Assembly: GCF_000802965.1 (NCBI RefSeq)
Contig: NZ_JSAK01000031.1
Coordinates: 62,001-126,000, forward strand
Direction of reading: 5' to 3'
Source of the DNA: Pseudomonas fluorescens
GTDB lineage: Bacteria; Pseudomonadota; Gammaproteobacteria; Pseudomonadales; Pseudomonadaceae
DNA length: 64,000 bases
Shown here: one piece after another, positions 57,625 through 64,000 of the stretch
Layout of the letters: every line of letters starts with the position of its first letter
Position numbering within the stretch: position 1 is the stretch's first letter
Notes under the pieces: generated by a model
Told to the model about the DNA's origin: nothing
What the model saw: only the letters and a program-made list of their open reading frames with translations
The model's database searches: none
Translations under genes and position numbers: made by a program

Positions 57625-58974
57625 TCATACGGCCCACTTGCCCAGTTGGGCAACCCGGTCGCGGGTATACAGGTCAGTCCACTTCAACGAGTTGAAATCA
57701 GACACTTGCTTGGGGTTGTAGGGGCTGCGTTCCATACGCACCGGCTGACCGGCCTTGTACACGGCTTTGAGTCGCGAGCGATCCTGGAGGATGCGGATGT
57801 CGTGCAACGGCGAGCCGTCGAGCAACAGGAAGTCCGCTTGCTTGCCCACTTCCAGAGTGCCAATGGTTTCACCGCGGGGCATGCAACGCGCTCCGACTGC
57901 GGTGGCGGCATACAAGGCTTCGGCGGGGGTGAAACCCAGGCGAGTGACCAGCAGTTCCAATTCACGCGCGTGCCACTCGCCGTAAGGCGTCACGGCAAAT
58001 CCACTGTCACTGCCACAGGCGAAAGGCACGCCGGCGGCTTTGGCGCGTTTGAGCACCGCCGAACCGACTTCCAGCGTGCGTGCGCAGTAACCGGCGTATC
58101 CGGTGCTGATGGCGGGGTCGTGGGGCTGGCAAAAGTCCACGGTGTTCTGCGGGAAGGTCATGGTCGGCGCGAGAATACTGCCAGCTTCGAGCAAGGCCTC
58201 GATACAGGCGTCGTCCATGTAAAAGGCGTGGAACACCAGATCGACCCCGGCGCGTGCGGCGTACATCACCGCTTCTCGGCCATAGGCATGGGTCGCCACT
58301 TTGCAGCCCAGGCGATGGGCTTCCTCGACCATCTCATAGGTTTCTTCAGCGGTGAATGCGGCAATGATTTCACCGTTCGGGCGACGGTGGGTGCCGTCCA
58401 TGGCGATCTTGATCAGGTCTACGCCATCCTTCGCCTGCTTGCGGATTTCTGCCAAGGCTTCGCTGCGGCTGGTCACCAGGCGTGCGGTGAAATATTCCGG
58501 AGCACCCACGCGGCTGGGAAACCAGTCGTTGAGGCTCTGCCGATTGGTGATGACCCGGCTGCTGGCCGCGATGCGCGGGCCCTCGAACAGGCCCGCAGCG
58601 ATCGCATTGCGCACCGCGATGCTGAGCTGGCCGCTATCGCCCGGGCAGACCATGCTGGTCACGCCAGCGGCCAGCACATGTTGGGCGAAGAACATGCCGC
58701 GCAGCGCACGGAATTCGTCGCTGGTCCAGATATCGATGTCTTCTTCGCTCTGCGCGTTGCCGAAGGCCAAATGGGTATGCACGTCCACCAGACCGGGCAT
58801 GACGAAGTTATCGCCGGCGTCCACAACGGTGTCACCCGGTTGCGGCTGCGGCGCCAGGGCGGTCGGGCCGACATGCGTCAGCAGGCCGTTTTCCACGACC
58901 AGCGTTTGCTGTTGACGGGTTTCCAGGCCAGTGCCGTCGAACAGGGTCTGGCATTTCAGGTGCAGGGCATTCAT
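57625..58974 (-). CDS. Metal-dependent amidohydrolase family protein
   Basis: A 449-residue amidohydrolase. The metal motif VMPGLVDVHTHLAFG is HxH, a lysine lies in DLIKIAMDGTH, histidines in CKVATHAYGREA and VFHAFYMDD, and the catalytic aspartate in FACGSDSGF. It resembles imidazolonepropionase-like/Xaa-Pro dipeptidase-type enzymes that hydrolyse cyclic amides, lactams or esters. The ATG at 58974 is chosen because MNALHLKCQTLFDGTG is the natural N-terminus. Site B lies 162 bp upstream. The substrate is unknown. Confidence 0.9.
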   Translation of the reverse strand: MNALHLKCQTLFDGTGLETRQQQTLVVENGLLTHVGPTALAPQPQPGDTVVDAGDNFVMPGLVDVHTHLAFGNAQSEEDIDIWTSDEFRALRGMFFAQHVLAAGVTSMVCPGDSGQLSIAVRNAIAAGLFEGPRIAASSRVITNRQSLNDWFPSRVGAPEYFTARLVTSRSEALAEIRKQAKDGVDLIKIAMDGTHRRPNGEIIAAFTAEETYEMVEEAHRLGCKVATHAYGREAVMYAARAGVDLVFHAFYMDDACIEALLEAGSILAPTMTFPQNTVDFCQPHDPAISTGYAGYCARTLEVGSAVLKRAKAAGVPFACGSDSGFAVTPYGEWHARELELLVTRLGFTPAEALYAATAVGARCMPRGETIGTLEVGKQADFLLLDGSPLHDIRILQDRSRLKAVYKAGQPVRMERSPYNPKQVSDFNSLKWTDLYTRDRVAQLGKWAV

Positions 58975-59135
58975 AGCGTTTTCACTTTGCTGATTGTTAT
59001 GCAAAGCGAGGCTAGGGTGCGGGTATGGATGCCACCAGCAACTTGCATCAATGGCCGGGTATTGATGGCGTCGATAGCTGCTGCACGCCAGTAAGCGCGC
59101 GGGCTTCGCGAGGATGAACGAGATCAAGTGGCGGG

Positions 59136-59173
59136 TATCGCGAGTGACGATGGCAGGCATCGTGATCGACGAT
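59136..59173. promoter_or_regulatory. Paired nod-box-like LysR site B
   Basis: TATCGCGAGTGACGATG (59136-59152) contains ATC-N9-GAT, and ATCGTGATCGACGAT (59159-59173) is a second copy with its ATC 22 bp after the first. It is between the amidohydrolase gene and the NTF2-like gene, 62 bp before the latter. Confidence 0.7.
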
Positions 59174-59234
59174 TTTTTGTACCCTGGATCGCGAGTCTAT
59201 GGTGCGCGCTCATCACCCACAGAGAGCGTTTCAT

Positions 59235-59621
59235 ATGACCACCACAGCGGTAAAAACCGAGCTTCTGGCACTTGAGCAAGAACGCCGCCGGGCATTGGTT
59301 GAAGAAGACTACCCACGCGTCGCCGAGCTGTTCGCCGATGACCTGGTGTATGTGCACACCACGGGCCTGGTGCAAGGCAAGGCGGACTATCTGGAGTACG
59401 CAAAAAGCGCCGTACAGTACCTGGACATTGAGCGTGGCGAGTTGCTGATCCGCTTCTACGGAGAACAGCTCGCGGTCATGACCGGTACGCAATGCAACAC
59501 ACTGCGTAAGCGCGGCGGCGATCAGTCGATTCGCGGTGAGGGGTTTGCCACGCAAGTCTGGACGCTCGGGGCCGAGGGCTGGCAGATCAGCTCGTTCCAT
59601 GGCACACGTGCGCCGAACTGA
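59235..59621 (+). CDS. NTF2-like (SnoaL-type) protein
   Basis: A 128-residue protein: LLALEQERRRALVEEDYPRVAELFADDLVYVHTTG and QVWTLGAEGWQISSFHGT are the start and end of a DUF4440/SnoaL-like cone fold. Members are small hydrolases, isomerases or dehydratases, or have no known activity. It follows site B and probably belongs to the same regulon as the amidohydrolase. Its substrate is unknown. Confidence 0.85.
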   Translation: MTTTAVKTELLALEQERRRALVEEDYPRVAELFADDLVYVHTTGLVQGKADYLEYAKSAVQYLDIERGELLIRFYGEQLAVMTGTQCNTLRKRGGDQSIRGEGFATQVWTLGAEGWQISSFHGTRAPN

Positions 59622-59642
59622 ATTCGTTCAGAGGTCACTGCA

Positions 59643-59850
59643 AACGCTATCGCTGGCAAGCAGCTCCTACAGGTCTCCGGGTGCACGCGGATTGTTTGGC
59701 ATCACCGAAATCCGTAGGAGCCGGCTTGCTGGCGATGGCTTCGGCGAATGTGACGCCGCTATCGCTGGCAAGCCAGCTCCTACAGGTTTTCGGGTGCCTG
59801 GTGAGTGTTGGCATCACGCAACTCTGTAGAAGCCGGCTTGCTGGCGAAGG
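59643..59850. repeat. REP elements upstream of the RAYT gene
   Basis: A right half-element ends near 59672 (GCTGGCAAGCAGCTCCTACA, one base shorter than the others), a full inverted pair spans 59713-59786 (GTAGGAGCCGGCTTGCTGGC ... GCTGGCAAGCCAGCTCCTAC), and a left half lies at 59826-59850. All are the class of the transposase next to them. The segment 59622-59947 contains no gene; its end carries the RAYT ribosome binding site GGAGG near 59935. Confidence 0.9.
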
Positions 59851-59947
59851 CGGCCGTACGGTCACATCCAGAACCAAACTGTGACAACGCTGCTCAATCT
59901 TGCGCACTAGCCTTGTGTTTCGATTTTGAACACAGGAGGGCAATGGA

Positions 59948-60406
59948 ATGCCTGATCTTCCCCACGCCAATCGCTTGCGCGCCGGACGCTATTCACAATC
60001 CGGGCAAATTTATCTGCTTACTGCGGTGACCCGAAATCGCGAACCTCTATTCACCTATTGGCCGACAGGCCGGTTGCTGGTGCGGCAATTTCAACAGGCA
60101 CACACAGACGACCTGGTGGAATCCTTGGCCTGGGTCGTCATGCCTGATCATTTTCATTGGTTGGTTGAACTCAAAAACAGCACCTTGCCGGCATTGATGC
60201 TGGCCACCAAATCCCGTAGCGCACGAGCAATCAATGCTCACTTGAGCCGAACAGGAGGTGTTTGGCAAAAAGGTTTTCACGACCGTGCCATCCGCTACGA
60301 AGAGGATTTACTTGAAGCCGCACGTTATGTCGTCGCCAACCCTATACGCGCCGGTCTTGTCAGGCGTGTGCATGATTACCCATTGTGGGACGCTAAATGG
60401 CTGTAG
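59948..60406 (+). CDS. REP-associated tyrosine transposase (RAYT)
   Basis: A 152-residue Y1 HUH transposase of the TnpA_REP group. The metal pair HFH is at 68-70 in MPDHFHWLVEL, GGVWQKGFHDR follows near 103-113, and the catalytic tyrosine is Y127 in ARYVVANPIRAGLV. RAYTs cut and move REP hairpins of their own class and are domesticated single-copy genes. REP arrays of one class flank it on both sides. Its TAG stop codon is formed by the first REP of the downstream array (CTGTAGGCGCC). Confidence 0.93.
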   Translation: MPDLPHANRLRAGRYSQSGQIYLLTAVTRNREPLFTYWPTGRLLVRQFQQAHTDDLVESLAWVVMPDHFHWLVELKNSTLPALMLATKSRSARAINAHLSRTGGVWQKGFHDRAIRYEEDLLEAARYVVANPIRAGLVRRVHDYPLWDAKWL

Positions 60407-60702
60407 GCGCCGGCTTGCTGGCGATAGCGTCGGCGAATGCGATGCCGCCATCGCTGGCAAGCCAGCTCCTACAGGTTTGTGGGTGCCTGGTGGATGTTGG
60501 GTATGACACAGATTTGTAGGAGCCGGCTTGCTGGCGATAGCGGTGGTGAATGTGCTGCCGCCATCGCTGGCAAGCCAGCTCCTACAGGTTTTTCGGGTGC
60601 CTGGTGGATGTTGGGTATGACACCGATTTGTAGGAGCCGGCTTGCTGGCGATTGCGTCGGCGAAGATGACGCCGCCATCGCTGGCAAGCCAGCTCCTACA
60701 GG
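60401..60702. repeat. Three tandem REPINs downstream of the RAYT gene
   Basis: GTAGG(A/C)GCCGGCTTGCTGGCGA starts at 60403, 60516 and 60630, and each is closed by GCTGGCAAGCCAGCTCCTAC. The units are 113-114 bp with the shared spacer GGTGCCTGGTGGATGTTGGG. The array ends 9 bp before the FrsA-like gene's stop codon. Confidence 0.93.
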
Positions 60703-60710
60703 GGGCCGGG

Positions 60711-61868
60711 TCAGGCGGTGCGGCCACCCAGGTTTTCGGCAACCCAGTCGGCAATGTATTGACCCGCGTTGATGCTGTTGTCAAAGCTGGAATGCTGCAC
60801 GCCACCTTCGCGTTCGGTGAAGATCTTCAGTTCACGTTTCGGGCTGTTGACCAGTTGCTCGTAAGTACGATGCGCCCACTTCAACGGGATCTGCGAATCC
60901 TTTTCACCGTGGGTCACCAGGAACGGCACCTTGATCCGGTCCAGTACGCCGTCCAGATGGACGTTTTCGGCGATGGCCATGAACTCGTCCATGTCTTTTG
61001 CACCCCACACCCACTGCACGTGCGCCCAATAGTGCGGGACCGGGAAGCTGCCTTCTTTTTCCAGGCGACGCTTTTGCACATCGCGCCAGTCATGGTTCGC
61101 GCCCCACACCACACCGCAGGCAAACCGTGGCTCGAAGGCCACCGCGCGCGGGCAGTAATAACCGCCGAGAGAGACGCCCTCCAGGCCGATACGCTTGGCA
61201 TCCACGTCGCTTCGGGTTTCCAGCCAGTCGACCACACGGCTGGCCCAGTGCTCGCTGTCGTAGCGGGCGATCAGGTTATGCAGGCGCAGCGCTTCACCCG
61301 TGCCGGGCTGGTCGATGATCAATGACGAGACGCCACGCTTTGCCAGCCAGGCTGGCAGACCGACGCGGTATTTCATCTCTTTAGTCGAATCCAGTCCGTT
61401 GACCTGTACCAGGATCGGCGCCGGCCCGTTCACGCCTTCGGCACGCACCAGCAAGCCGGAAATATGTTTGCCCTCGTAGGGAATTTCAACGCGCTCGCAG
61501 TTCTCCCGAGACAGTTCGACGCCGCGTTTGAAGGTCTGCAAAAAACGCTGATAAAGCTCGGTACGACCCGGCGCGCCATGGGCCTGCAAGCGCTCACAGG
61601 TGAGGTAATAGGTGGCGGCGCGGTTGTACTTTTCGCCGGCGGACAGGTATCGGCAATTGCCTTCGTCTTCCTCGGCCAGGCCGCAGAGTTTGTCGGCCAT
61701 CTTCGCCCAGGTTTCGCGAAATGCCTTGGTGCCAGCGGCGTCAGGCTGCTGCGCGGCTTCCTGCAGCGGCGCACACATCTCTTCGATTTCGCCAATGCGG
61801 GCGCCCATCTCGATGGCCAGGTTGACAGAGAGATTCCACACGTAATTGGTCGGGAAATAACGGAACAT
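60711..61868 (-). CDS. FrsA-like alpha/beta hydrolase (2,6-dihydroxypseudooxynicotine hydrolase type)
   Basis: A 385-residue hydrolase: N-terminal MFRYFPTNYVWNLSVNLAIE helical part, then APILVQVNGLDSTKEMKYRV (oxyanion region), the elbow LEGVSLGGYYCPRAVAFEP with the nucleophile serine, and the late VTHGEKDSQIP and GVQHSSFDN with the catalytic histidine. This is the family of C-C or ester hydrolases that includes DHPON hydrolase and FrsA. AAGGA is upstream of the ATG at 61868. Site C is 72 bp upstream, next to the divergent-acting LysR gene. AACAACAA lies just before the start codon. Confidence 0.9.
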   Translation of the reverse strand: MFRYFPTNYVWNLSVNLAIEMGARIGEIEEMCAPLQEAAQQPDAAGTKAFRETWAKMADKLCGLAEEDEGNCRYLSAGEKYNRAATYYLTCERLQAHGAPGRTELYQRFLQTFKRGVELSRENCERVEIPYEGKHISGLLVRAEGVNGPAPILVQVNGLDSTKEMKYRVGLPAWLAKRGVSSLIIDQPGTGEALRLHNLIARYDSEHWASRVVDWLETRSDVDAKRIGLEGVSLGGYYCPRAVAFEPRFACGVVWGANHDWRDVQKRRLEKEGSFPVPHYWAHVQWVWGAKDMDEFMAIAENVHLDGVLDRIKVPFLVTHGEKDSQIPLKWAHRTYEQLVNSPKRELKIFTEREGGVQHSSFDNSINAGQYIADWVAENLGGRTA

Positions 61869-61870
61869 GA

Positions 61871-61878
61871 TTGTTGTT
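61871..61878 (-). promoter_or_regulatory. AANAANAA (Hfq/Crc) motif at the FrsA-like gene
   Basis: The mRNA reads AAGGACAACAACAATCATG; AACAACAA separates the ribosome binding site from the start codon, a position suited to Hfq/Crc repression. Confidence 0.5.
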
Positions 61879-61928
61879 GTCCTTGTGGTTGCCTTGAGCG
61901 TTCTCAAGGCACGTTAAGGACGCCCCGG

Positions 61929-62891
61929 CTAATTGACCAATCGTGACTCGGGATGCGAGGTATCGCGAGCGACGATAGGACCCTGTTCCAGATGCTGGAT
62001 GAATTCGCTGATGCGCTCGCGCAGCCAGCGGTGCATCGGGTCGCCGTCGACGCTGCGGTGCCAGAGCATGACCTCGCGCATGACCGGAATCTTTACCGGT
62101 GGATTGAGGATGCGCAGCGGCAAATGCTCGGCATACAGCCGCGCCAGACGCTGGTGCATGGTGGCAATGCGTTGGGTGCCGACCACCAGTTGCGGCAGGG
62201 TGTTGAAGTCGTTGGTGATGACTTCGATGCGGCGGTTGAAGCCGTACTGGTTCATGAACCATTCTTCGATGCTCAAGTGCCGGGTGCGGCCAAAACCGAC
62301 GGAGACATGGCCCATGTCCATGTACTGCTCAAGGGTCAGGCTGTCGCCGACCTGGGTGTTGCCGTTCCACACCACGCAGACGTGTTCTTCCTCGAACAGC
62401 AGTTTGTGCGGGTGGCCGTCGATGATGTAGCGCTCAGGCACGATCATCAGGTCGACCTCGCCGCGAACCAGCAATTCACCGGAGTTATCGCCTGGGCCGA
62501 GCATCTCGAAGGTGATGTTTGGCGCCTCCTGGTGGATCTTCTGAATCACCTGGGCGAACAGCACGCTGATCAGGTAATCCGAAGTCACCAGGCGGAAGTG
62601 GCGTTTGCTGGTGGTGGGGTCGAACACAGGTTTGGCGGTGATCGAGGATTGAATCGTCAGCAGCACTTCGCGAATCGGCTTGGCGAGCTCCTGTGCGTAG
62701 GGCGTGGGCTGCATTTTGCGCCCGACCTGCACCAGCAATTCGTCTTCGAAATAACTGCGCAGACGCCCAAGAACGCCGCTGGTGGCGGACTGCGTCATGT
62801 GCAGGCGTTCGGCGGCACGGGTGATGTTTTGCTCTTCGAGCAATACATCGAGTGCCACCAACAGATTGAGATCCAGGTGATTGAAACGCAT
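61929..62891 (-). CDS. LysR family regulator, NodD-like (second of two in this block)
   Basis: A 320-residue protein: MRFNHLDLNLLVALDVLLEE, helix-turn-helix RAAERLHMTQSATSGVLGRL, LLVQVGRKMQPTPYAQELA and a NahR/NodD-type effector domain. Its relationship to the gene at 56247 is clear from the first 70 residues. Site C lies inside its 3' coding part and site D in front of its start. It is a strong candidate to bind the paired boxes in the block and to control the FrsA-like and VOC genes. Confidence 0.92.
   Translation of the reverse strand: MRFNHLDLNLLVALDVLLEEQNITRAAERLHMTQSATSGVLGRLRSYFEDELLVQVGRKMQPTPYAQELAKPIREVLLTIQSSITAKPVFDPTTSKRHFRLVTSDYLISVLFAQVIQKIHQEAPNITFEMLGPGDNSGELLVRGEVDLMIVPERYIIDGHPHKLLFEEEHVCVVWNGNTQVGDSLTLEQYMDMGHVSVGFGRTRHLSIEEWFMNQYGFNRRIEVITNDFNTLPQLVVGTQRIATMHQRLARLYAEHLPLRILNPPVKIPVMREVMLWHRSVDGDPMHRWLRERISEFIQHLEQGPIVARDTSHPESRLVN
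61940..61977. promoter_or_regulatory. Paired nod-box-like LysR site C
   Basis: ATCGTGACTCGGGAT (61940-61954) and TATCGCGAGCGACGATA (61961-61977) each hold ATC-N9-GAT, with the ATCs 22 bp apart; the second is a perfect TATCG-N7-CGATA dyad. The pair overlaps the end of the LysR coding sequence and precedes the FrsA-like gene by 72 bp. Confidence 0.7.
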
Positions 62892-62988
62892 CAGGCACGT
62901 CCACTGTTGTATTTATTTTGACGATACATTCCGGTGAATTCATCGTCCCGTCAACCCCGCCCGTGCGCCGTCCTCCGACGCCATCAGG

Positions 62989-63026
62989 TATCGCGTTTGC
63001 CGATAAGTCGCATCCCCACTCGCGAT
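62989..63026. promoter_or_regulatory. Paired nod-box-like LysR site D
   Basis: TATCGCGTTTGCCGATA (62989-63005) is a perfect TATCG-N7-CGATA dyad with ATC-N9-GAT; ATCCCCACTCGCGAT (63012-63026) is a second box 22 bp on. It lies in the divergent gap, 98 bp from the LysR start and 143 bp before the VOC gene start. Confidence 0.7.
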
Positions 63027-63168
63027 TAGTCAGCTGCCAAAGCGCACGTCACTCTTCGCCGCAGTCGGACCTCTGGCCGACACCACCACCGGATTTCATG
63101 CATCGCTGAATGGCTTACCGAGCTTTCAGCAAGTGCATCCGGATACTAATTTCAATGGAGTGGTAGCC

Positions 63169-64000
63169 ATGAACATCATTGGCCTTGATGCCCTGATCTT
63201 TGGCGTCGATGACATCCAAGCCTGTACCGATTGCCTGCGTGACTACGGCCTTGCGCCGGTTGATGTCGACAGCAATGGCGGGCGTTTTGAAGCACTGGAC
63301 GGCACTGCCGTGATCATTCGCCGCGCAGACGATCCGTCTTTGCCGGTTGCCATCGGCCCGGCGCCGTCGATACGCGAAACCATATACGGCGTTGCCAGCG
63401 CCGCTGACCTCGACGCCATCGAAGACGAGTTGGCACGGGATCGTCAGGTCACCCGTGAAAACGGCGTGTTGCACAGTGTCGACGACATGGGCTTCGCCAT
63501 CGCTTTCCAGGTCACCGTGCGCAAGGCGTACGACGCCCCGGACGACCTGACCAACGCCGCCGGCCATTCGCCGCAACGCCCGCTGAACCAGCCTGGCATT
63601 ACCCTGGACATGAGCGCCGTGCCGCGCACCTTGTCTCACGTGGTGTATTTCGTCCCCGATGCGGCCAAGGCCGAAGCGTTCTATGCCGAACGCCTGGGCT
63701 TCCGGACCACAGACACTTTTGTCGGCGCCGGGCCGTTCATGCGTCCCGCAGGCTCCGATGATCACCATTGCCTGTTCATGATCCAGACCCCGCCACACAT
63801 GAAAGGCTGCGAGCACTTCACCTTTCACATGGGCAGTGGCACCGAAGTGCTGCTGGCCGGCACGCGTTTCGAGCAAAAAGGCTGGACCAGTTTCTGGGGC
63901 CCGGGCCGTCACCTCTTCGGCTCCAACTGGTTCTGGTACTTCAACAGTCCACTGGGTTGCCACATCGAATACGACGCCGACATGGACAAACACGATGACG
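63169..64000 (+). CDS. Two-domain VOC/extradiol dioxygenase-like protein, 3' end outside the window
   Basis: The frame is open from the ATG to the window end, 277 residues. GGAG lies 8 bases upstream. N-terminal domain MNIIGLDALIFGVDDIQACT is followed by a second domain starting RTLSHVVYFVPD. Putative Fe(II) ligands are H157, H216 (EHFTFHM) and E267 (HIEYDAD), as in type I extradiol dioxygenases; GPGRHLFGSNWFWYFNSPLG is the usual C-terminal lid. It is divergent from a NodD-like LysR gene, with site D between. A catechol- or hydroxyquinol-type substrate is plausible but unproven. Confidence 0.88.
   Translation, partial: MNIIGLDALIFGVDDIQACTDCLRDYGLAPVDVDSNGGRFEALDGTAVIIRRADDPSLPVAIGPAPSIRETIYGVASAADLDAIEDELARDRQVTRENGVLHSVDDMGFAIAFQVTVRKAYDAPDDLTNAAGHSPQRPLNQPGITLDMSAVPRTLSHVVYFVPDAAKAEAFYAERLGFRTTDTFVGAGPFMRPAGSDDHHCLFMIQTPPHMKGCEHFTFHMGSGTEVLLAGTRFEQKGWTSFWGPGRHLFGSNWFWYFNSPLGCHIEYDADMDKHDD

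Noticed and set aside
57604..59094. Plus-strand open frame of 496 codons
   Set aside because: It is antisense to the amidohydrolase and HbpS-like genes, which have clear motifs. Such frames are common in GC-rich genes.
59948..60406. IS200/IS605 insertion sequence
   Set aside because: No TnpB and no IS605 ends were seen; the sequence and flanking REPs fit a RAYT, which is not a self-mobile IS.
60401..60702. CRISPR-like array of regular repeats
   Set aside because: Units are 113-114 bp with repeated spacers and inverted REP pairs next to a RAYT gene; there are no unique spacers and no cas genes.
63115..63993. Long minus-strand open frame of 292 codons at the right edge
   Set aside because: The plus strand encodes a clear two-domain VOC protein with ribosome binding site and ligand residues. 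The reverse frame has no recognisable domain and is its shadow.

Overview
The window looks like chromosomal DNA of a Pseudomonas of the P. fluorescens group. The basis is a GC-rich composition, OprD-type porins, many LysR regulators, pcaQ-pcaHG, the arsRBCH order, and abundant REP/REPIN repeats (TGTAGGAGCTGCCG..., GTGGCGAGGGAGCTTGCTCCC..., TGTAGGAGCCGGCTTGCTGGCGA) with a REP-associated tyrosine transposase. This is inference from family knowledge; no rRNA, tRNA, CRISPR, prophage or plasmid feature was seen.

Layout. 1-3769: a sugar-acid catabolic block (partial semialdehyde dehydrogenase, ACS-family MFS, SDR, FAH-type hydrolase). 3781-8939: a small lipoprotein, then a tightly overlapping operon of a fused betaine-type ABC ATPase-permease, its binding protein, a homocysteine S-methyltransferase and a short MsrA. 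8973-10063: repeats around a lipoprotein gene. 10087-22495: stress and redox genes (YghU-type GST, DUF1330, DJ-1/PfpI protein with a LysR, GST, two tandem LysR paralogues, a three-domain flavin/iron-sulfur protein, RibD-like reductase, secreted alpha/beta hydrolase, Fsr-like efflux pump with an AraC regulator). 22506-25360: the arsRBCH operon. 25453-36606: aromatic and hydroaromatic catabolism (LysR, Tat-exported epoxide hydrolase, OprD porin, type II dehydroquinase, shikimate/quinate-type MHS permease, LysR, DHA2 efflux pump, pcaHG, pcaQ). 36668-44179: a methyltransferase, a 5'-truncated methyltransferase remnant, GFA and DUF4405 proteins, a ParD-like/methionine aminopeptidase pair, an MFS/HxlR divergon and an orphan ParA. 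44258-48229: a quinone-oxidoreductase-type enzyme under an ArsR-family regulator with two matching palindromes, then a sarcosine-oxidase-like enzyme overlapping a MetQ/NlpA-type binding protein. 48580-54598: OprD, a spinster-type MFS, an AraC regulator and two NAD-dependent dehydrogenases of unknown substrate. 54638-64000: DUF1329, two NodD-like LysR proteins, HbpS/GlcG-like protein, amidohydrolase, NTF2-like protein, RAYT with REP arrays, FrsA-like hydrolase, and a two-domain extradiol-type VOC protein running off the end.

The strongest new signal is regulatory. Four gene-flanking regions between 56149 and 63026 each hold two ATC-N9-GAT boxes (one half-box degenerate), with box starts exactly 22 bp apart. 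This is the architecture of a rhizobial nod box, and two NodD-like LysR genes lie in the same stretch. It suggests an uncharacterised catabolic regulon. A second signal is at the start of the octopine-dehydrogenase-family gene (52494): two mutually exclusive hairpins, one with the ribosome binding site in its loop and the start codon at the end of its stem.
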